Below, in pieces: positions 42,201 to 53,308 of a DNA stretch of 64,000 bases. The stretch is from Sipunculus nudus (Eukaryota; Annelida; Sipuncula; Golfingiida; Sipunculidae). The DNA lies in the NCBI GenBank assembly GCA_026874595.1, contig CM049307.1:75616643-75680642 (forward strand), read 5' to 3'. The notes below the pieces were generated by a model that was not told the DNA's origin, did no database searches, and saw only the letters and a list, made by a program, of their open reading frames with translations. Made by a program: the position numbers and the translations under genes. The stretch's first letter is position 1. Each line of letters starts with the position of its first letter.

Positions 42201-43763
42201 CAGGAAAGGTCCGTCTTTTTAGGAGCTTCAACCTTTTCTTCTCTGGCCAGCCCCTGCTCTGTAGACACACCAGTCACAACACCACCTGGAAGAAATGAAC
42301 TAAATACTGATTGGACATGTAACAATATTATAACTGGGTCTGCCTTATTTTATGACCCTTTATATAATTTATTATATTACCCGGTTTTATTTTAGTAGTA
42401 ATTCACTTTTTCTATTTCATGTAACATATATTCATATATTCTGTAGAATGCAAGCCTGTGATCTGGAGGTTTTTAAGTCTTATGCCATAAACACCACCAT
42501 AACAAATGATTATAAAATCATGGAAATTTTTGCAAGAGTTATGGTCATGTTAAGGAATGAACCAATAGATACTGTGTGTGGTTTCATATTTGTGAGGCTA
42601 ATTTTTCCCCAGATTTTAATATTTTCATTGTTTTGTGTGGGTTCACTTTTTGCAATCTTGCCTGCAGTAACCTACCCATAGTGTTTCCATTATCACATTC
42701 ATTATTTAATTTGAGCACACTCAATTGGACCCATAAAATTGTCAAGAATGTCTTGTTCCCTATAGACAGTCTTTTTGACTTTTAAACCGAAATACCTGGG
42801 GCATAGTTAGCATATATTAATACCAATTAGACACTTTATTTATGACCGTTTCGTTTTCGCGATAATTTCCCTAATGTGAATTTGAAACCCTTGCAAACCG
42901 TAAGCCAACCACACTAAATATATTGTAAGACAAACGAAAGAATATACTAAATTTGTGCATGATATCCTGGGTAATGCATTGCCTTATTAAAGCTTGTGTT
43001 TTCAATAAAGGCCTTTAATGATAATTAAATCAATTCTTTTACTCCCATGATTACTATTATTGCTGATGAAATGTAGGTAATAAATGTAATTTTTGCCAAA
43101 GTCCTGATAAATCATCATTACGCTGTTTAACGTACATTATAATATAACAGTTACGTTATATTTTTTCCGGTTACACTTACAGTTACACTGCAGTGTAACC
43201 TGGTAACACTAACGGCCGAGGCTATCGGCACGACCGTCGTGCCGATAAGAAGTACAATCCGCACGACAGCCACTCATATTATAATATAAAACCTAACCAC
43301 TGCTAATAATATGGCTGGTAACAGACACCTCAGCACAACAGAACTATTTAAAAGTTATAGATGCTGGGTTATTTATGTAAACTTAATACTTACATAAAGT
43401 TACAAATTAGACACAATCGGTGCACTGGAAAAGCCTGGGCCGGGCCTATTACACGAATATTCCTTGGCCAGCTGTCATATGGCAAGTACTTGGTGTAGTT
43501 TGTGGTATGTTTATTTCTGTTAATGAGTTTTGTTTTGTATCAATTTCCCAAAAATTATAATTCCTCTGATATTTAAGTAATTATTTTATGAAAATTTAAT
43601 ATATATTTAGTGTACGATACATGGGAACACGTGGCTGTCGTGCGGATAAGAAAGCTAATCCGCACGACCGTCGTGCGGATAGACACTACCAACACTAACA
43701 GTAGTACACTCCGCATCTACCTGTCTGATCGCTGCCTGACGTACTGTACACTGGGAATAACAT
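33018..43763 (-). CDS. NRDE2: NRDE2 homologue (nuclear RNAi-defective 2 / MTR4 regulator), whole gene span, 9 coding exons
   Basis: NRDE2 is a nuclear protein. In worms it acts in nuclear RNAi; in mammals it binds the exosome helicase MTR4 and restrains RNA decay (family knowledge). Coding parts on the minus strand are 43763-43721, 42285-42141, 41425-41352, 40762-40648, 40144-39153, 38398-38141, 37329-35845, 35453-35332 and 33278-33018: 3495 nt, 1164 residues plus stop, the length I recall for human NRDE2. Order: MLFPVYSTS start; a WLSNQSF motif at ~42-48; a Lys/Arg/His-rich tract at ~88-125; the NRDE-2 region with DRKSDPNNRLYDGLY, IARHY and NPLGIYD; then half-a-TPR-like helical repeats (LWQQYLLF, EDCEDPERLVLFDDI, KNLLKEEQNRNCLLWE-type segment, LLWRIYIQFE) and the C-terminal CCPWAKALY, LMTEKEVRLR, PIEELELLME. 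All junction phases agree. Confidence 0.94.
34126..34500 (-). repeat. GC-richer block with a tRNA-like B box, possible SINE
   Basis: Within NRDE2 intron 8. On the minus strand GGTTCAATCCACGG (34310-34323) fits the pol III B-box consensus GGTTCRANNCC. The block is less AT-rich than its surroundings. No convincing A box or poly(A) tail was found, so a SINE is only one possibility. Confidence 0.3.
35332..35453 (-). CDS. NRDE2: NRDE2 coding exon 8
   Basis: Encodes SRPGTETRISHYVRSWLERG, then SQHGQASHCVLLWRIYIQFE. The LLWRxYxxF motif is conserved at this spot in NRDE2, and the frame is fixed by phase 1 from exon 7 and phase 0 into exon 9. Acceptor CATTCAG, donor TTTGAG before GTTTGC, a weak donor. 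Too short to show as a large ORF. Confidence 0.88.
35845..37329 (-). CDS. NRDE2: NRDE2 coding exon 7 (1485 nt)
   Basis: Contains HWFPWKPDEEE, the highly conserved TEEDCEDPERLVLFDDI, KYAKNLLKEEQNRNCLLWE-type repeat and further half-a-TPR repeats (FAWFQYLTVGVSAAGAIFQQ). The donor used is AGTG before GTAGGT. The alternative AG before GTATCA four bases on gives the wrong frame for exon 8. Acceptor TTTTACAG. Confidence 0.95.
38141..38398 (-). CDS. NRDE2: NRDE2 coding exon 6
   Basis: Encodes LFSQLCQCLCQAGHTEKAVS, LYQAMLEVNICCPSSLK and EAFWDSSAPRVGEPMCQGFD. Matches the conserved C--L-QAGH-EKA--L-QAM and FWDS--PR-GE segments of NRDE2. Acceptor GTCTTTCAG, donor AAAG before GTGAGT; phase 1 both sides. 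Confidence 0.94.
39153..40144 (-). CDS. NRDE2: NRDE2 coding exon 5 (NRDE-2 region)
   Basis: 992 nt. Holds the FRLDRKSDPNNRLYDGLYKQ and IARHYSVGHSCLG segment, RYFSKKN, the NPLGIYD block and the first helical repeats (NPQDVESWIALVKLQDD, ENNPSSIPLKLFQLQVC, LWQQYLLFMQNQF), ending PCLPGTKTEMI. This region in mammals contacts MTR4. Acceptor GATTGTAG; donor ATAA before GTGAGT; the A overhang plus CA gives Thr. Confidence 0.95.
40648..40762 (-). CDS. NRDE2: NRDE2 coding exon 4 (Lys-rich tract)
   Basis: Encodes DDESDPDRSRKKRKKKKNK then HKKDKHRHHSPDPASDTST. A KKRKKKKNKHKK tract is a likely nuclear localisation signal and matches the KKKKEKKKKRKH-type region of vertebrate NRDE2. Acceptor TCTGTAG, donor CACAAG before GTTAGA. 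Confidence 0.88.
41352..41425 (-). CDS. NRDE2: NRDE2 coding exon 3
   Basis: Encodes KDYPQTKRHKRSKDTKHRN and DEAVS, basic and low in complexity, as in this part of the vertebrate protein. Acceptor TTTACAG, donor TCTG before GTAATG. Supported mainly by splice sites and phase (2 in, 1 out). Confidence 0.85.
41945..42066 (+). repeat. Purine-rich (A/G) tract in NRDE2 intron 2
   Basis: Long stretch of GAAAGG/GGAAGA-type words on the plus strand, so polypyrimidine on the gene's strand, ending about 75 bases past the exon 2 donor. Confidence 0.8.
42141..42285 (-). CDS. NRDE2: NRDE2 coding exon 2
   Basis: Encodes VVTGVSTEQGLAREEKVEA, then PKKTDLSWLSNQSFKPDL and a short tail. WLSNxSF is the conserved N-terminal motif of NRDE2. 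Acceptor CTTCCAG, donor ACTAG before GTATGC; phase 1 in, phase 2 out. Confidence 0.92.
43182..43199. repeat. 18-bp perfect palindrome
   Basis: GTTACACTG followed directly by its reverse complement CAGTGTAAC, in NRDE2 intron 1. Confidence 0.9.
43223..43680. repeat. Inverted-repeat element with terminal hairpins in NRDE2 intron 1
   Basis: A 12-bp inverted repeat with 1-nt spacer at 43223-43247 (TATCGGCACGAC / GTCGTGCCGATA) is followed after 9 nt by the arm ATCCGCACGACAGCCAC (43257-43273). The mirror is arm GTGGCTGTCGTGCGGAT (43631-43647), then hairpin ATCCGCACGAC / GTCGTGCGGAT (43658-43680). The whole forms a symmetric MITE-like unit ending 40 nt from the exon 1 donor. No coding sequence. Confidence 0.8.
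43721..43763 (-). CDS. NRDE2: NRDE2 coding exon 1
   Basis: Encodes MLFPVYSTSGSDQT plus one base, like the vertebrate MALFPAF-type start. Donor ACAG before GTAGAT. The G overhang joins GT of exon 2 to give Gly. Start chosen by this similarity and by phase. Confidence 0.87.
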
Positions 43764-44939
43764 GCTGGGATTACTGGGAGAACTGTCAGTCGATATAATG
43801 GGGAACAGTCTCCCTGGCTGACACGCTAACTTGGCGTCTGTGTTTTTGTTTTCCATTTGTTCGAATGTTCGGTGTTCTGAACGTTCCACTGGCGCTGTCA
43901 TCTGGGAAACAACAAAATATTCTACCGTTAGCAAAAAGGATAAAATAGAACGCCTGTTGTGTGTAATGGATAATTGTAAACCCTTCCGCCAGAGGTCGTT
44001 TCTTCTCAAAACGAATCTCTTTCAGTCAGGCAATGTGGGATGGGCCGGTTATAGTCCATGAGCCAGACCCCCCAAAAATGGGTTTGACTACCAAATAGGG
44101 GGACTAAATGCTTTTATGTTTTTTCAGTTACTACAGTATCTGAACTGTATGAAAACATGTGATGGACATGCAGCATGCCCAGCTAAATGTCTTTTTGGCG
44201 CACATCTTTAAAATATAAAAATTTGTGTGTACAATTTAATTTTTGGTAATAATTTGGTTTTTGATCGGTCTTGGCCACATAATATTTACCTAGTGCTAAG
44301 AAATGGCGAAATATAACTTTCTACAGTTACCCAAACAAATTTTGATCAATTATTTGAGATAATATTGAAATATTGATTCATTTTGTATTAAAAATTAAAA
44401 TAAAAAATTTTTTTTAGAATATGTTTATATATATTGCAAAATAATTATTATATTCAAATAATTTGAATGCCTTACATATATGTATAAAAAATAATCAAAA
44501 TATGGCATATTTTCAACAAAGTTTTTAGGCTTTTGAAGTGATGCTGTGTGATAACAAGGGTAAAATCACCTAATATCGCCCGTCAGCAATCAAGTTATTG
44601 TAGTTTATATAAATCATTAAAGAGGTCAATAGGTCACCTTTTATCATCCTATATTGTCAAAATGTTGAAAAATCTAGCAAAGTATATCTTCTGATTAGAC
44701 GAGAATCAGGATTTCATAAAAAACAAGGCCTACGTACAGGCCTAATGCGAACCTGTGCAGTTGGGTATACATCAGTTAGAATAATGCTTCCATGATAACA
44801 TGCTTGATCATTATACGAAAAGTGCTTGATTGCTTCTTTTCAATACATGTGTGACACGTACATGTACATAAAAAGTACCAAACATTTTGAACCCAAGTGC
44901 AAGCACCAATTACACAGCGTCACTCCTGGTAAAAGGGCT

Positions 44940-45175
44940 TATATACAACACAAAACTGATTGAAAATGGCACCACCAGTTTTGTGTATAAGAAAGCCATT
45001 CAGCATGTATGGACATAAAAATTCCAGGAAGATAATTCAAACCACTCTTAGGCTGTATGCATAGATACATAAAACAATTGAAGATGGCGCCACAGGTATT
45101 GTACACGACGGAGCTGTCCAAAATGTACACTGCAGATATGCCTAATTTCAGGCTGAAATAAAAAAAATCCCAACT
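44940..45175 (-). repeat. GGCGCC-family fragment inside the long-arm element
   Basis: Contains 'tggcaccaccagttttgtgtata', ATGGCGCCACAGG and TTTCAGGCTGAAAT, reverse complements of phrases in the GGCGCC elements. Confidence 0.55.
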
Positions 45176-46425
45176 GTTTTAAACAGGAACATACACTGTG
45201 CAAAAAAATCATTTAAGTTTAAACTGTAATAGATTTATAGGTATAAGAGATTATATTTATCAGTGACATAATTAAGTCTTTGTTGAATCAAACATAAAAC
45301 ACTGTATGCGGCGCTGGTATTTAGTAATCAGACAAATGCTGGGTCAGAAAGCCCACAGACGTTCAGGATTGCTGACCAATACGTTAAGAATTTCTTCTGT
45401 CAAAGGACTTCAAAATTGAGATGTAAAAATCATTTAGAAATTACGGGATTGATTTGCCTCCGATATTTCAAGAGGACATAATTAATTGTTTGAGAACATT
45501 TCTCTTTGATTTTAGTCGAAACCATACGTTTAACCTTTTTGTGTGCTTGTTCTAGAATTTGAGTAAATATACTTAGAAAATGTCTAAAAATTCTAGGCAT
45601 AACCACTCTTGCAAAAAATAATTAAATAAATAAATAGATACGCCTACATAACATAGTCTTTGCGGTTAAAAGTCCATGCATGTTTCCATTCATTCATCAA
45701 TAAGAGTGCTTCATTATGTACGTTTTGTAAAAACCATCTAGTCTTTGTGACAATTTGTCTTACATATTAATTCATTCACTCAGTGAGTCCGTCATTCAGT
45801 AATCTTTTCATTCTTTTATTGTCCAGGCTTTAAAATAAATAAAAATTAACATTCAAATATATTTTTGCACGTTACATTTTTTCTGTTAGATATAGTAATG
45901 AAATGTATATTCCAATTATTTTTGTTCATTTTTCCATAAAGAGGTTCACCATTGTACTGTTGTAAATGGCGAAAAGGCCTAATTGTAAATGAATATAATA
46001 TAAAAAAACTGGGTTTAAAAAGTCGAAATCTTTTTATATATCTAAATGTTAAGCAGTAAAGTGTTCACATCCCTTGCCTTTTCAAGTGAATGAACTATGC
46101 TTTTAATTATAATACACATTGTTCAAAGGTATGAAGCATTCTTTATTATAATACGTGTGTCCATGAAAATTTAAATGTGGCTTTTTTTATGGCATTATGG
46201 CAAATGAAATTATCTATATTTTCCTTTCCTAGAATTCCTTTTGACTTTTTTTTATATCAGCCTGGTAGCAAAATAATTTGTCAAAATTTGCTCCAAAATG
46301 AAACCCTGTTTTACTGGACTATGAGGGGAGTTTCTATTTATTACAACAGGAGGGGGCGTTTCAAAGAGACCCAAAAGGGGCAGTATAAAAAAAGTAGTAA
46401 AATAAAATAAATATAAATATAATAT

Positions 46426-46430
<5 letters not shown>

Positions 46431-46490
<60 letters not shown>
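46431..46490 (+). repeat. (GA)n microsatellite, ~60 bp
   Basis: Perfect GA dinucleotide run. Confidence 0.97.
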
Positions 46491-46495
<5 letters not shown>

Positions 46496-47640
46496 CATAT
46501 AGTAACAATGTTCTTATATTTCAAAATATCTATTGCTTTTTCTTATATCCAATAACATTATCATATTAAAGCTTAAATGGTAACCAGGATATGGGCTGAA
46601 CAAAAGTGTAACAATATACTAAACATTTACTATATCAGTTCATTTTTATTTCAGACAAAATCGTTTCTAAATCCAAATATCTATTATGTTAAAGAACGGG
46701 AAAAACAAAGCTGCCATAGTGTATAACAGGCAGTCAGGCACAAAAACAAATTTAGCTTTGAATTTGAAACATCCATCAAGTGATTTTATACTATTTATAC
46801 ATCAAACTAACTGAAAACTATATTATAATAACTATAAATATACTGAAAATGAATCAATCCCTTCCCTATAATGGTCAAGCATGTTATCATGAAAGCATTT
46901 TGGCTGAGGTATATACCATTGCACAGGTTCGCATTATGACTGAAGGCCTTGGGATTATTTAATTAAATCCGGATTCTCGTATAATTGGAGGGTATACTTT
47001 GCAAGATTTTTTAATATTTTAATAATAGAAGGTGATAAAAGCTCACATCTTGACAACTGTAATGATTAATTCAAACTACAATAACGTTATTGCTGATGGG
47101 CGATATTAGGTGATTTTAAACTTGTTACCACCTAGTATCACTCCAAAAGCCTGAAAACTAGTAATTTCGCTGAAAATATATCATAACAGTGTTATTTTGC
47201 ATACAGATTTGTTAGGCATTCAAAACATTTGAAGTAAATGTTATTTTGCAATATACATTCGTACTCAAAAGAAAAATTGCGGTTTTTTTTATTTTGAACA
47301 CAAAAATGATCAATATTTTAATGTTTACCTCATATTATTCATAAAAATTTAGTTTGGGTATATGTAGAAAGTTATGTTTCGTCATTTTAACAGCTCTTGG
47401 TAAACATAATGTAGACCAGACCGATCACGAACCAAATAATTAACAAAAATTAAATTGTATTTAAAAAATGCACATAATTTAAAGATGGCCGCCAAAAAGA
47501 CATTTAGCTGGGCATGCTGCACGTCCATCACATGTTTTCATACAGTTCAGATACCGTAGTAACTGAAAAACATAATGGCATTTAGTCCCCCAATTTGGTA
47601 GTCAAAACTGTTCTGGCTCATGCACTATTACGGCCGGGAC

Positions 47641-49379
47641 TACTTTTCACAACTGTCAAATTTAAAATCAAAGTTTGTTCAAACAGATCTTGTCCAACAT
47701 GCATATAGGCCTAGGCCTATTTCAGCAGGCTACCCTCCCCTCTTCACTACATTTGTACCTATGCCGCTGGTGTATTAAGAAGCCCTGGTACATTGTGGGT
47801 GCACAAACCCATACCAGCAGAGCCGTATAGAGGCTCTGTAGAGCTGCATGATACAAAATGCTACACTCATGCTTAACCGTATGGATAAACTGGCTCTTTA
47901 TTATTATTCATCGTTTTTATAGAGAAAATAAGACAAGATCATGTAAAAATACTTCGAATGATTCAAATATGTTAAACGTAGAAGGCTTTCAGAAACGCGG
48001 GGTTAAATAAGCGTATGTGACGCTCGAAATCTCACTAACATGCTCAAAGACTAGCGACCATCCTCCTAAAAGAGGCTTAGAAATAGGTGTAGGGGCTTGG
48101 GTGTAACCCCAACCGAAGGTAAAACAGAACACGACCTATACATTTTACAAGAGGGTACTAATCTCCTCTTTCTAAAAAAATAGACTGTAGTTTAATTTTT
48201 TTTTATTTTGCATGTTTACTGGCCTGTTTCAATGGAAACTTATGACCTTTTTGGTAAAGTACTTATTTTCACTTAAATGCTTATTTCTCGCTTAAAATTA
48301 ATGATAGAAACTTATATAGTTTTCACTCAGATATGGCATATCATTTATATGTTTGGAAAATATTTTAACAAACATTAAATATGCAATTTTAATTACATTT
48401 ATGTTAATTGTATTCAATTTTTTAAATGCTAAAATGGCAATATATGTGATTACATTTTCTGTACTTTTGCGAATATTTATAAAACAGCCAAATGAGTGAT
48501 AAGATGAAAAGTCCATATATATATACGCAGGAGTACATAAATACCAAATATGCTAGAATTTATTTGGTATATTGTTGAATAACAGACCGAAATGGATATA
48601 TGCAAATTAGGAAAATCTGACGAGTAGATGAAACAGTTACCCCTGCGCAGAGGGAGCAAAATTCGACCTATTATTTAATAAGAGTAGTTGAAGTCTATTT
48701 AACCGAACTGTTTACCAAAAGAAGACACTAGATAATGCCTGATATTTACATTTCAGCTTTATACGGTCAAATTAAATATTAGCGACTGTGAATTATATTA
48801 ATATGTTATATGGCTGTCTACACTATTGCCTTTTACCTGCTGATAAAGGATTGTAATAAAACGGTGAAACCCTGTACAGCAAGCCTATATTGTATGATAC
48901 GAAATGGGTAACGGGGTACCCATGCATTGTATGTTTTGGTACTGAAGCTCAGATTTTACAGTTGTGATACTGATATTCCAGTTGAATGGCCAGACGTCTC
49001 ACAGATTTCGTTGTGACGGTATGTATGAACTATAAGATAAACCAGCGCTCATCTAGGTGTATAAAATATGCTTAACCATTTGACAGAATACCGTACTTTT
49101 ATTTGTTCCGTCTTGTAATTATTCATAATCATCATCTGTAAAAACTAGAGTATGTACCGGCGACAAGCGGCCATCTCTCATAATGTAAAAAGCCCTTCAA
49201 AGTTTATGCTCAAGTATCCCAGGACGCACCGATAGACAAAACTAAAAGAAAATATTGTATGCGGCACCGACATTCATGTGTACAAGATAATGCCATCCTA
49301 TAGATCTATGTACATGCGAAAACTCAGGCTGATACATCAACCACATCGGAGATAAATGCATCAATGTATTTTACGAATA
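47641..49379. other. Intergenic, no recognised feature
   Basis: AT-rich on the whole. No coding similarity or clear repeat boundary on either strand. Confidence 0.35.
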
Positions 49380-50605
49380 CAGTGGAACCCCGCCTTGCGA
49401 CCACCCCACAATTGCGACCACCCCACAATTACGACCATTTTGCTTGGTCCCGAATTTTTTTTAGTTTATTTATGTTTAAAAATGACTCAAAATTACGACC
49501 ACCCCTGAATTCAGAATTACGACCAGATTTCCTGGCCCCAGCGCTAATACGACCCCGCTAATGCGACCACCGCCGAGAAGTACTGAAACAACATTTGTCA
49601 CGAGTCAATGGCTGCGTCTTGTCACAGGCGCCTTAACGAAATATCAAAGCGGGTAACAAGGTTTCTTAACCCGAGTGTTAATCTGGTCCCGCATATCTTC
49701 CCGACTCGGTGTCTTCGCTAAGACTCGTTGAGGTGTAGGTTATAGATCAAAGAGGGTAACCACCGGCCTGATTACTTAACGAGCCGGTCTGACCTGGGGT
49801 CAGATGCTTATTGCCCCTCAGTGATCACCTTTATTACAGCTACCCTAAGTGTGGGGTTGCAGGCTTAATATTTCAACTCATCACATATTGTTCGATCCTA
49901 ATTGGTAAAATTAACGACCTAGTTAATCCTAAATGTGTTCATACCTTACTGACACTGAGTATTGAGCAGTCAGTAAAATTTATAAATAAAGCTTGCATCG
50001 GGGGAAAATCCCTCACATTAATTTGCCTTTTCTGATAGATCGTTGTCAGTTTATTTCTCTACTGGTTAAGTTTGCATTTAAATTGTTTGCTGTTAGGCAA
50101 CCATGCCTCTGAAAGAGCTCTCCTTGAAGGATAAAGTAGCGTTAATCAAGGCGGCAACACCACGCGCAGTCAGCACCAAATGGCTCAGCAGTTTAGCGTC
50201 GGGAAAGCTCAAGTGCACGCAATATATACTTAAGCGGAAGGCTAAATATATGACAGCCACGTATTATGTTCAATATGCATTTAGTAGGTTGTAATCGTAT
50301 TGCCTTAGTGTTATTATTTGTTCATCATTAGTCACTACGTATGTGTACATGTGTATTAATTTTCATCATGAATAAATATGTTCAGCTACACACACACACA
50401 CACAAAAATCATAATAAGGGTCCCCCGCTAGGTAAAATATTTTGTTAAAGTTCACATTAAAGATATGCAATAGATAAACTCTGATACCCATTAAATATCA
50501 GCGTGTTATATGCGACCACGGTAAGAGTTTCGAAAATACGACCACCCCCAAATTACGACCACTTTGCTCAGTCCCCAGGGTGGTCGTAATTGTGGGGTTC
50601 CACTG
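49380..50605 (+). mobile_element. Tigger/pogo-like DNA transposon, decayed
   Basis: CAGTGGAACCCC at the left and GGGGTTCCACTG at the right are perfect inverted ends flanked by TA (49378-49379, 50606-50607). Subterminal AATTACGACCACC-type motifs repeat in both orientations near both ends. A remnant of a CENP-B/psq helix-turn-helix lies inside. At 1.2 kb it is an internally deleted copy. Confidence 0.85.
50103..50294 (+). pseudogene. Remnant of Tigger/CENP-B-like transposase N-terminus
   Basis: MPLKELSLKDKVALIKAAT resembles helix 1 of the CENP-B/psq DNA-binding domain. The next helix is in another frame from about 50183 (AQQFSVGKAQVHAI), and the first frame resumes with ILKRKAKYM. So at least two frame changes break the domain, and no catalytic DDE part remains. 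Confidence 0.65.
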
Positions 50606-50616
50606 TATATGAATTT

Positions 50617-50950
50617 AGGTGTCGCCACCTGTCTTGTGTATGAGAAAGCATATCCGAGATGGAAGGACATGCAAAATTTAAGGCCGCAACATTGAGTGAC
50701 TCCTAGGATAAATGTGATTTTTACCAAAAACAGACCTGTAGATGGAAGCTTGATAAAATTGATTGTAGGTGGCGCCACCAGTTTTGTATACAAGATAAAC
50801 CCTTCCAAGATCTATTAACATTCAAATTTTCAGGCAGATACATCAAACCACTCATGAGATAAAAACTTGGATGTATTCTGCAAATACGCGATTGTAGGTG
50901 GCGTCTCCAGTCCTGGTGCAAGAAATCTACCCAAGATGGCATCTATACAT
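50617..50950 (-). repeat. GGCGCC-family fragment next to the Tigger-like element
   Basis: 'taggtggcgccaccagttttg' at about 50766, plus 'tgtcgccacctgtcttg' and 'tttcaggcagatacatcaaacc' phrases, match the minus strand of the family. Confidence 0.55.
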
Positions 50951-51361
50951 TTAAAATTTCAGGCCAAAACGCCAAACAACTCCCGAGAATGTCTGATTTT
51001 TGCCAAAAATCACGCGAAGATGGACATCAGACAAAAATACAATTACAAGTTAATTACCGTTAAGTGCTATGCTTGCATTGTGCTGTTTGTCTGCTGTTTT
51101 CCTAAGTTTTTCTACGAGGCAGCTTATTATGCCATTTATTTTTAAGTGTGGAAGAGTCACTGATAGGGCTATTTAGGTCAAGATTGTAATGTTACCTTTA
51201 AATGAGCCAACCTTAGGCTTAATATCCAGAATTTTGTTTAGAACTACTTTATCGTTTACCCTTCTCATTTAATGTCAATGTCATTGCATGTATAACACAA
51301 ACTTTCTTTAGTAGCCCCAAGCAGCGTTAAGGAGACAGACATCTACATGACAAGTAGATTT

Positions 51362-51830
51362 TTTAGCTCAGCTGACTGTAAGTAAGCTCTAAGCTATAGC
51401 AATAAGTCTGCGTCCGTCGTCCATCCGTCTGTTAGACTGGCACGTTTTAAAACTATGAATCTTGAATTTGGCATACCACCAGATATCCCTAAGTTCTCCT
51501 ACCGAACTCAAAATTGGGACCTAGTTCCTGGGAGAAATTAAACAAAAACCTCCATTTTCTTCATTACTGCCCAATATCAAAACCACTTATTTTATTTTGT
51601 TCATATTTGCCATATATGGGCCTCAATATATTTTTACGTAAATTCTCGAAATAAGGACAATATATCGTGTATTTTGAAGGAGTTATTGACCAGAACATAA
51701 ATTACCTTGTCTAAAAAGCATTATAGATATTTATTACGTAACATGGAAACTCCTGAAGGTAGATTTTCTTTTCGAGCATATAAATATATTTAATTTTCCC
51801 CCGCCGTCGGCGCTGAAAGAAAATCCTTTA
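51362..51830 (+). repeat. Family A repeat, truncated copy 3
   Basis: Starts TTTTTAGCTCAGCTGACTG, has the 'cgtccgtcgtccatccgtctg' tract and 'agactggcacgtttt', then matches the 4.5-5.1 kb region ('ggcataccaccagatatccc', 'aaaaccact'). No TCAGCTGAGC end was found downstream. Confidence 0.65.
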
Positions 51831-53308
51831 TCAGAACAGGTATGAAGACGTGGACATTATATATATATGGCCCGCGAGAATGTATGTAATAATTGTATGT
51901 GAAGTTTAAATGTCTTGCACTATAGCGAACATAATATCCGGGAAATGCAAATATTGTGATTTTACATAAAACGTATGAAATATGTATATGTGTGACCTTT
52001 GTAATTAAAAGAGCTTAAATTAAAAATAAAAAATATCTTAAAGGGACATAATCAGGAGCGATATTAGGCCTACTATTTCGCAATTTCAGTTCAGTTTTGC
52101 TTTATACAAAAGTTCCCTAGCAGAACCCTCCCAGCACGCAGTCTCATTTCCTTGCTGTTATATGGCTCTGCTTGTTGGTAAACACATACACGTGTGTCTG
52201 TTTACCATAACAAAGCCGCGTGACCGGAGGTCCGATTAAGAGGGGCAACACACGGTGTTTCAGCCAGCGGGATCATGTATTAAATGTATATTTTTTTACC
52301 TAGTCAGTCAGGGCATCTCCTGATTGACATGTGTTGTGGCTCCGCGCTGCACACGCCCCCACGCACTGTGTCTATGTTGACACCTGCGATCGCGCCCGGT
52401 TCACTGTTTTTAACACTTTACTGGAGTAATAAAACGGCTTCAAGGCAATATTTTGGCAGGTACAGATTTATTTTAAAGGGGAGAAGCTATTTTTCGTGTT
52501 AACTCAACATGCTTTATAGGTGATTGGGCCCCTTTAATGAAAGCTTCGACCAATTGTTTCTCTTGTTGGAAATCACTAAGGAATACAGAGCTAGAGACTG
52601 TTTTAAAACGCCTAATTTGTTAAAACAGGTACACATTTTGATCATAAATTCATCATATAACGTAGAAAAAAACGGTATCAAAAGTATTGAATCAGAATAA
52701 TATACTTGAGAGGACTGGAATATTGGTATCACATTTACAACACTAAGCAGTACAAAAACATACAGAGACTGGCATATGCAGTACTTATTAAATGAATAAA
52801 TCTTTTTTAAGCGATTGACCTTTTAATATTATATACAAGTGCTTTTGATGTCTATTATCATCCATATGAATTACTTTTTGTCCAGTGTTTTATACAACGG
52901 TCTGCATATGTAGCAGAAATTTGCTAAATGTTGAAATTTGCCACAATCACCTCAAACCGCTGCATTTAGAGTAATACTATTTACATTCCGAAACATACAA
53001 ACTTGTACTGAACTTCCTCTTAATTTCAGTTAAAGAATGGGCCCACATCTCACATCCGTACATTAAAATGTATACAATCAAATAGATTGATAATATCAAA
53101 TACTATCATACATTACAATGAATATTATCAAATAGATTAAAAAGACATTTTACTGATACATTCCTATAACTTTTATTAAATATCATGTAATACTTATATT
53201 TAGGCCTATATATGTCTTTTGTATGCCTGCATAGTTTGTTGTTAATATGGCCTATATATAGTTCATATGAGAGGCCTAGCCTGGAAGTGAAAATTATCCC
53301 AAGGAAGT
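51831..53308. other. Intergenic, no recognised feature
   Basis: No gene or element boundary identified. 52060-52510 is somewhat richer in GC with no supported reading frame. Confidence 0.35.

Larger units (their letters stand above)
44045..47640. mobile_element. 3.6-kb element with ~0.7-kb terminal inverted repeats
   Basis: Left arm about 44050-44765 and right arm about 46920-47632 are diverged reverse complements. Examples are CATGCAGCATGCCCAGCTAA against TTAGCTGGGCATGCTGCACG, and TGCGAACCTGTGCA against TGCACAGGTTCGCA. Outer ends are near GGGCCGGTTATAGT and ACTATTACGGCCGGG. The 2.15-kb middle has a (GA)n run and blocks like the GGCGCC family but no transposase. Long arms suit a MULE or foldback-type element; no duplication could be fixed. 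Confidence 0.75.
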
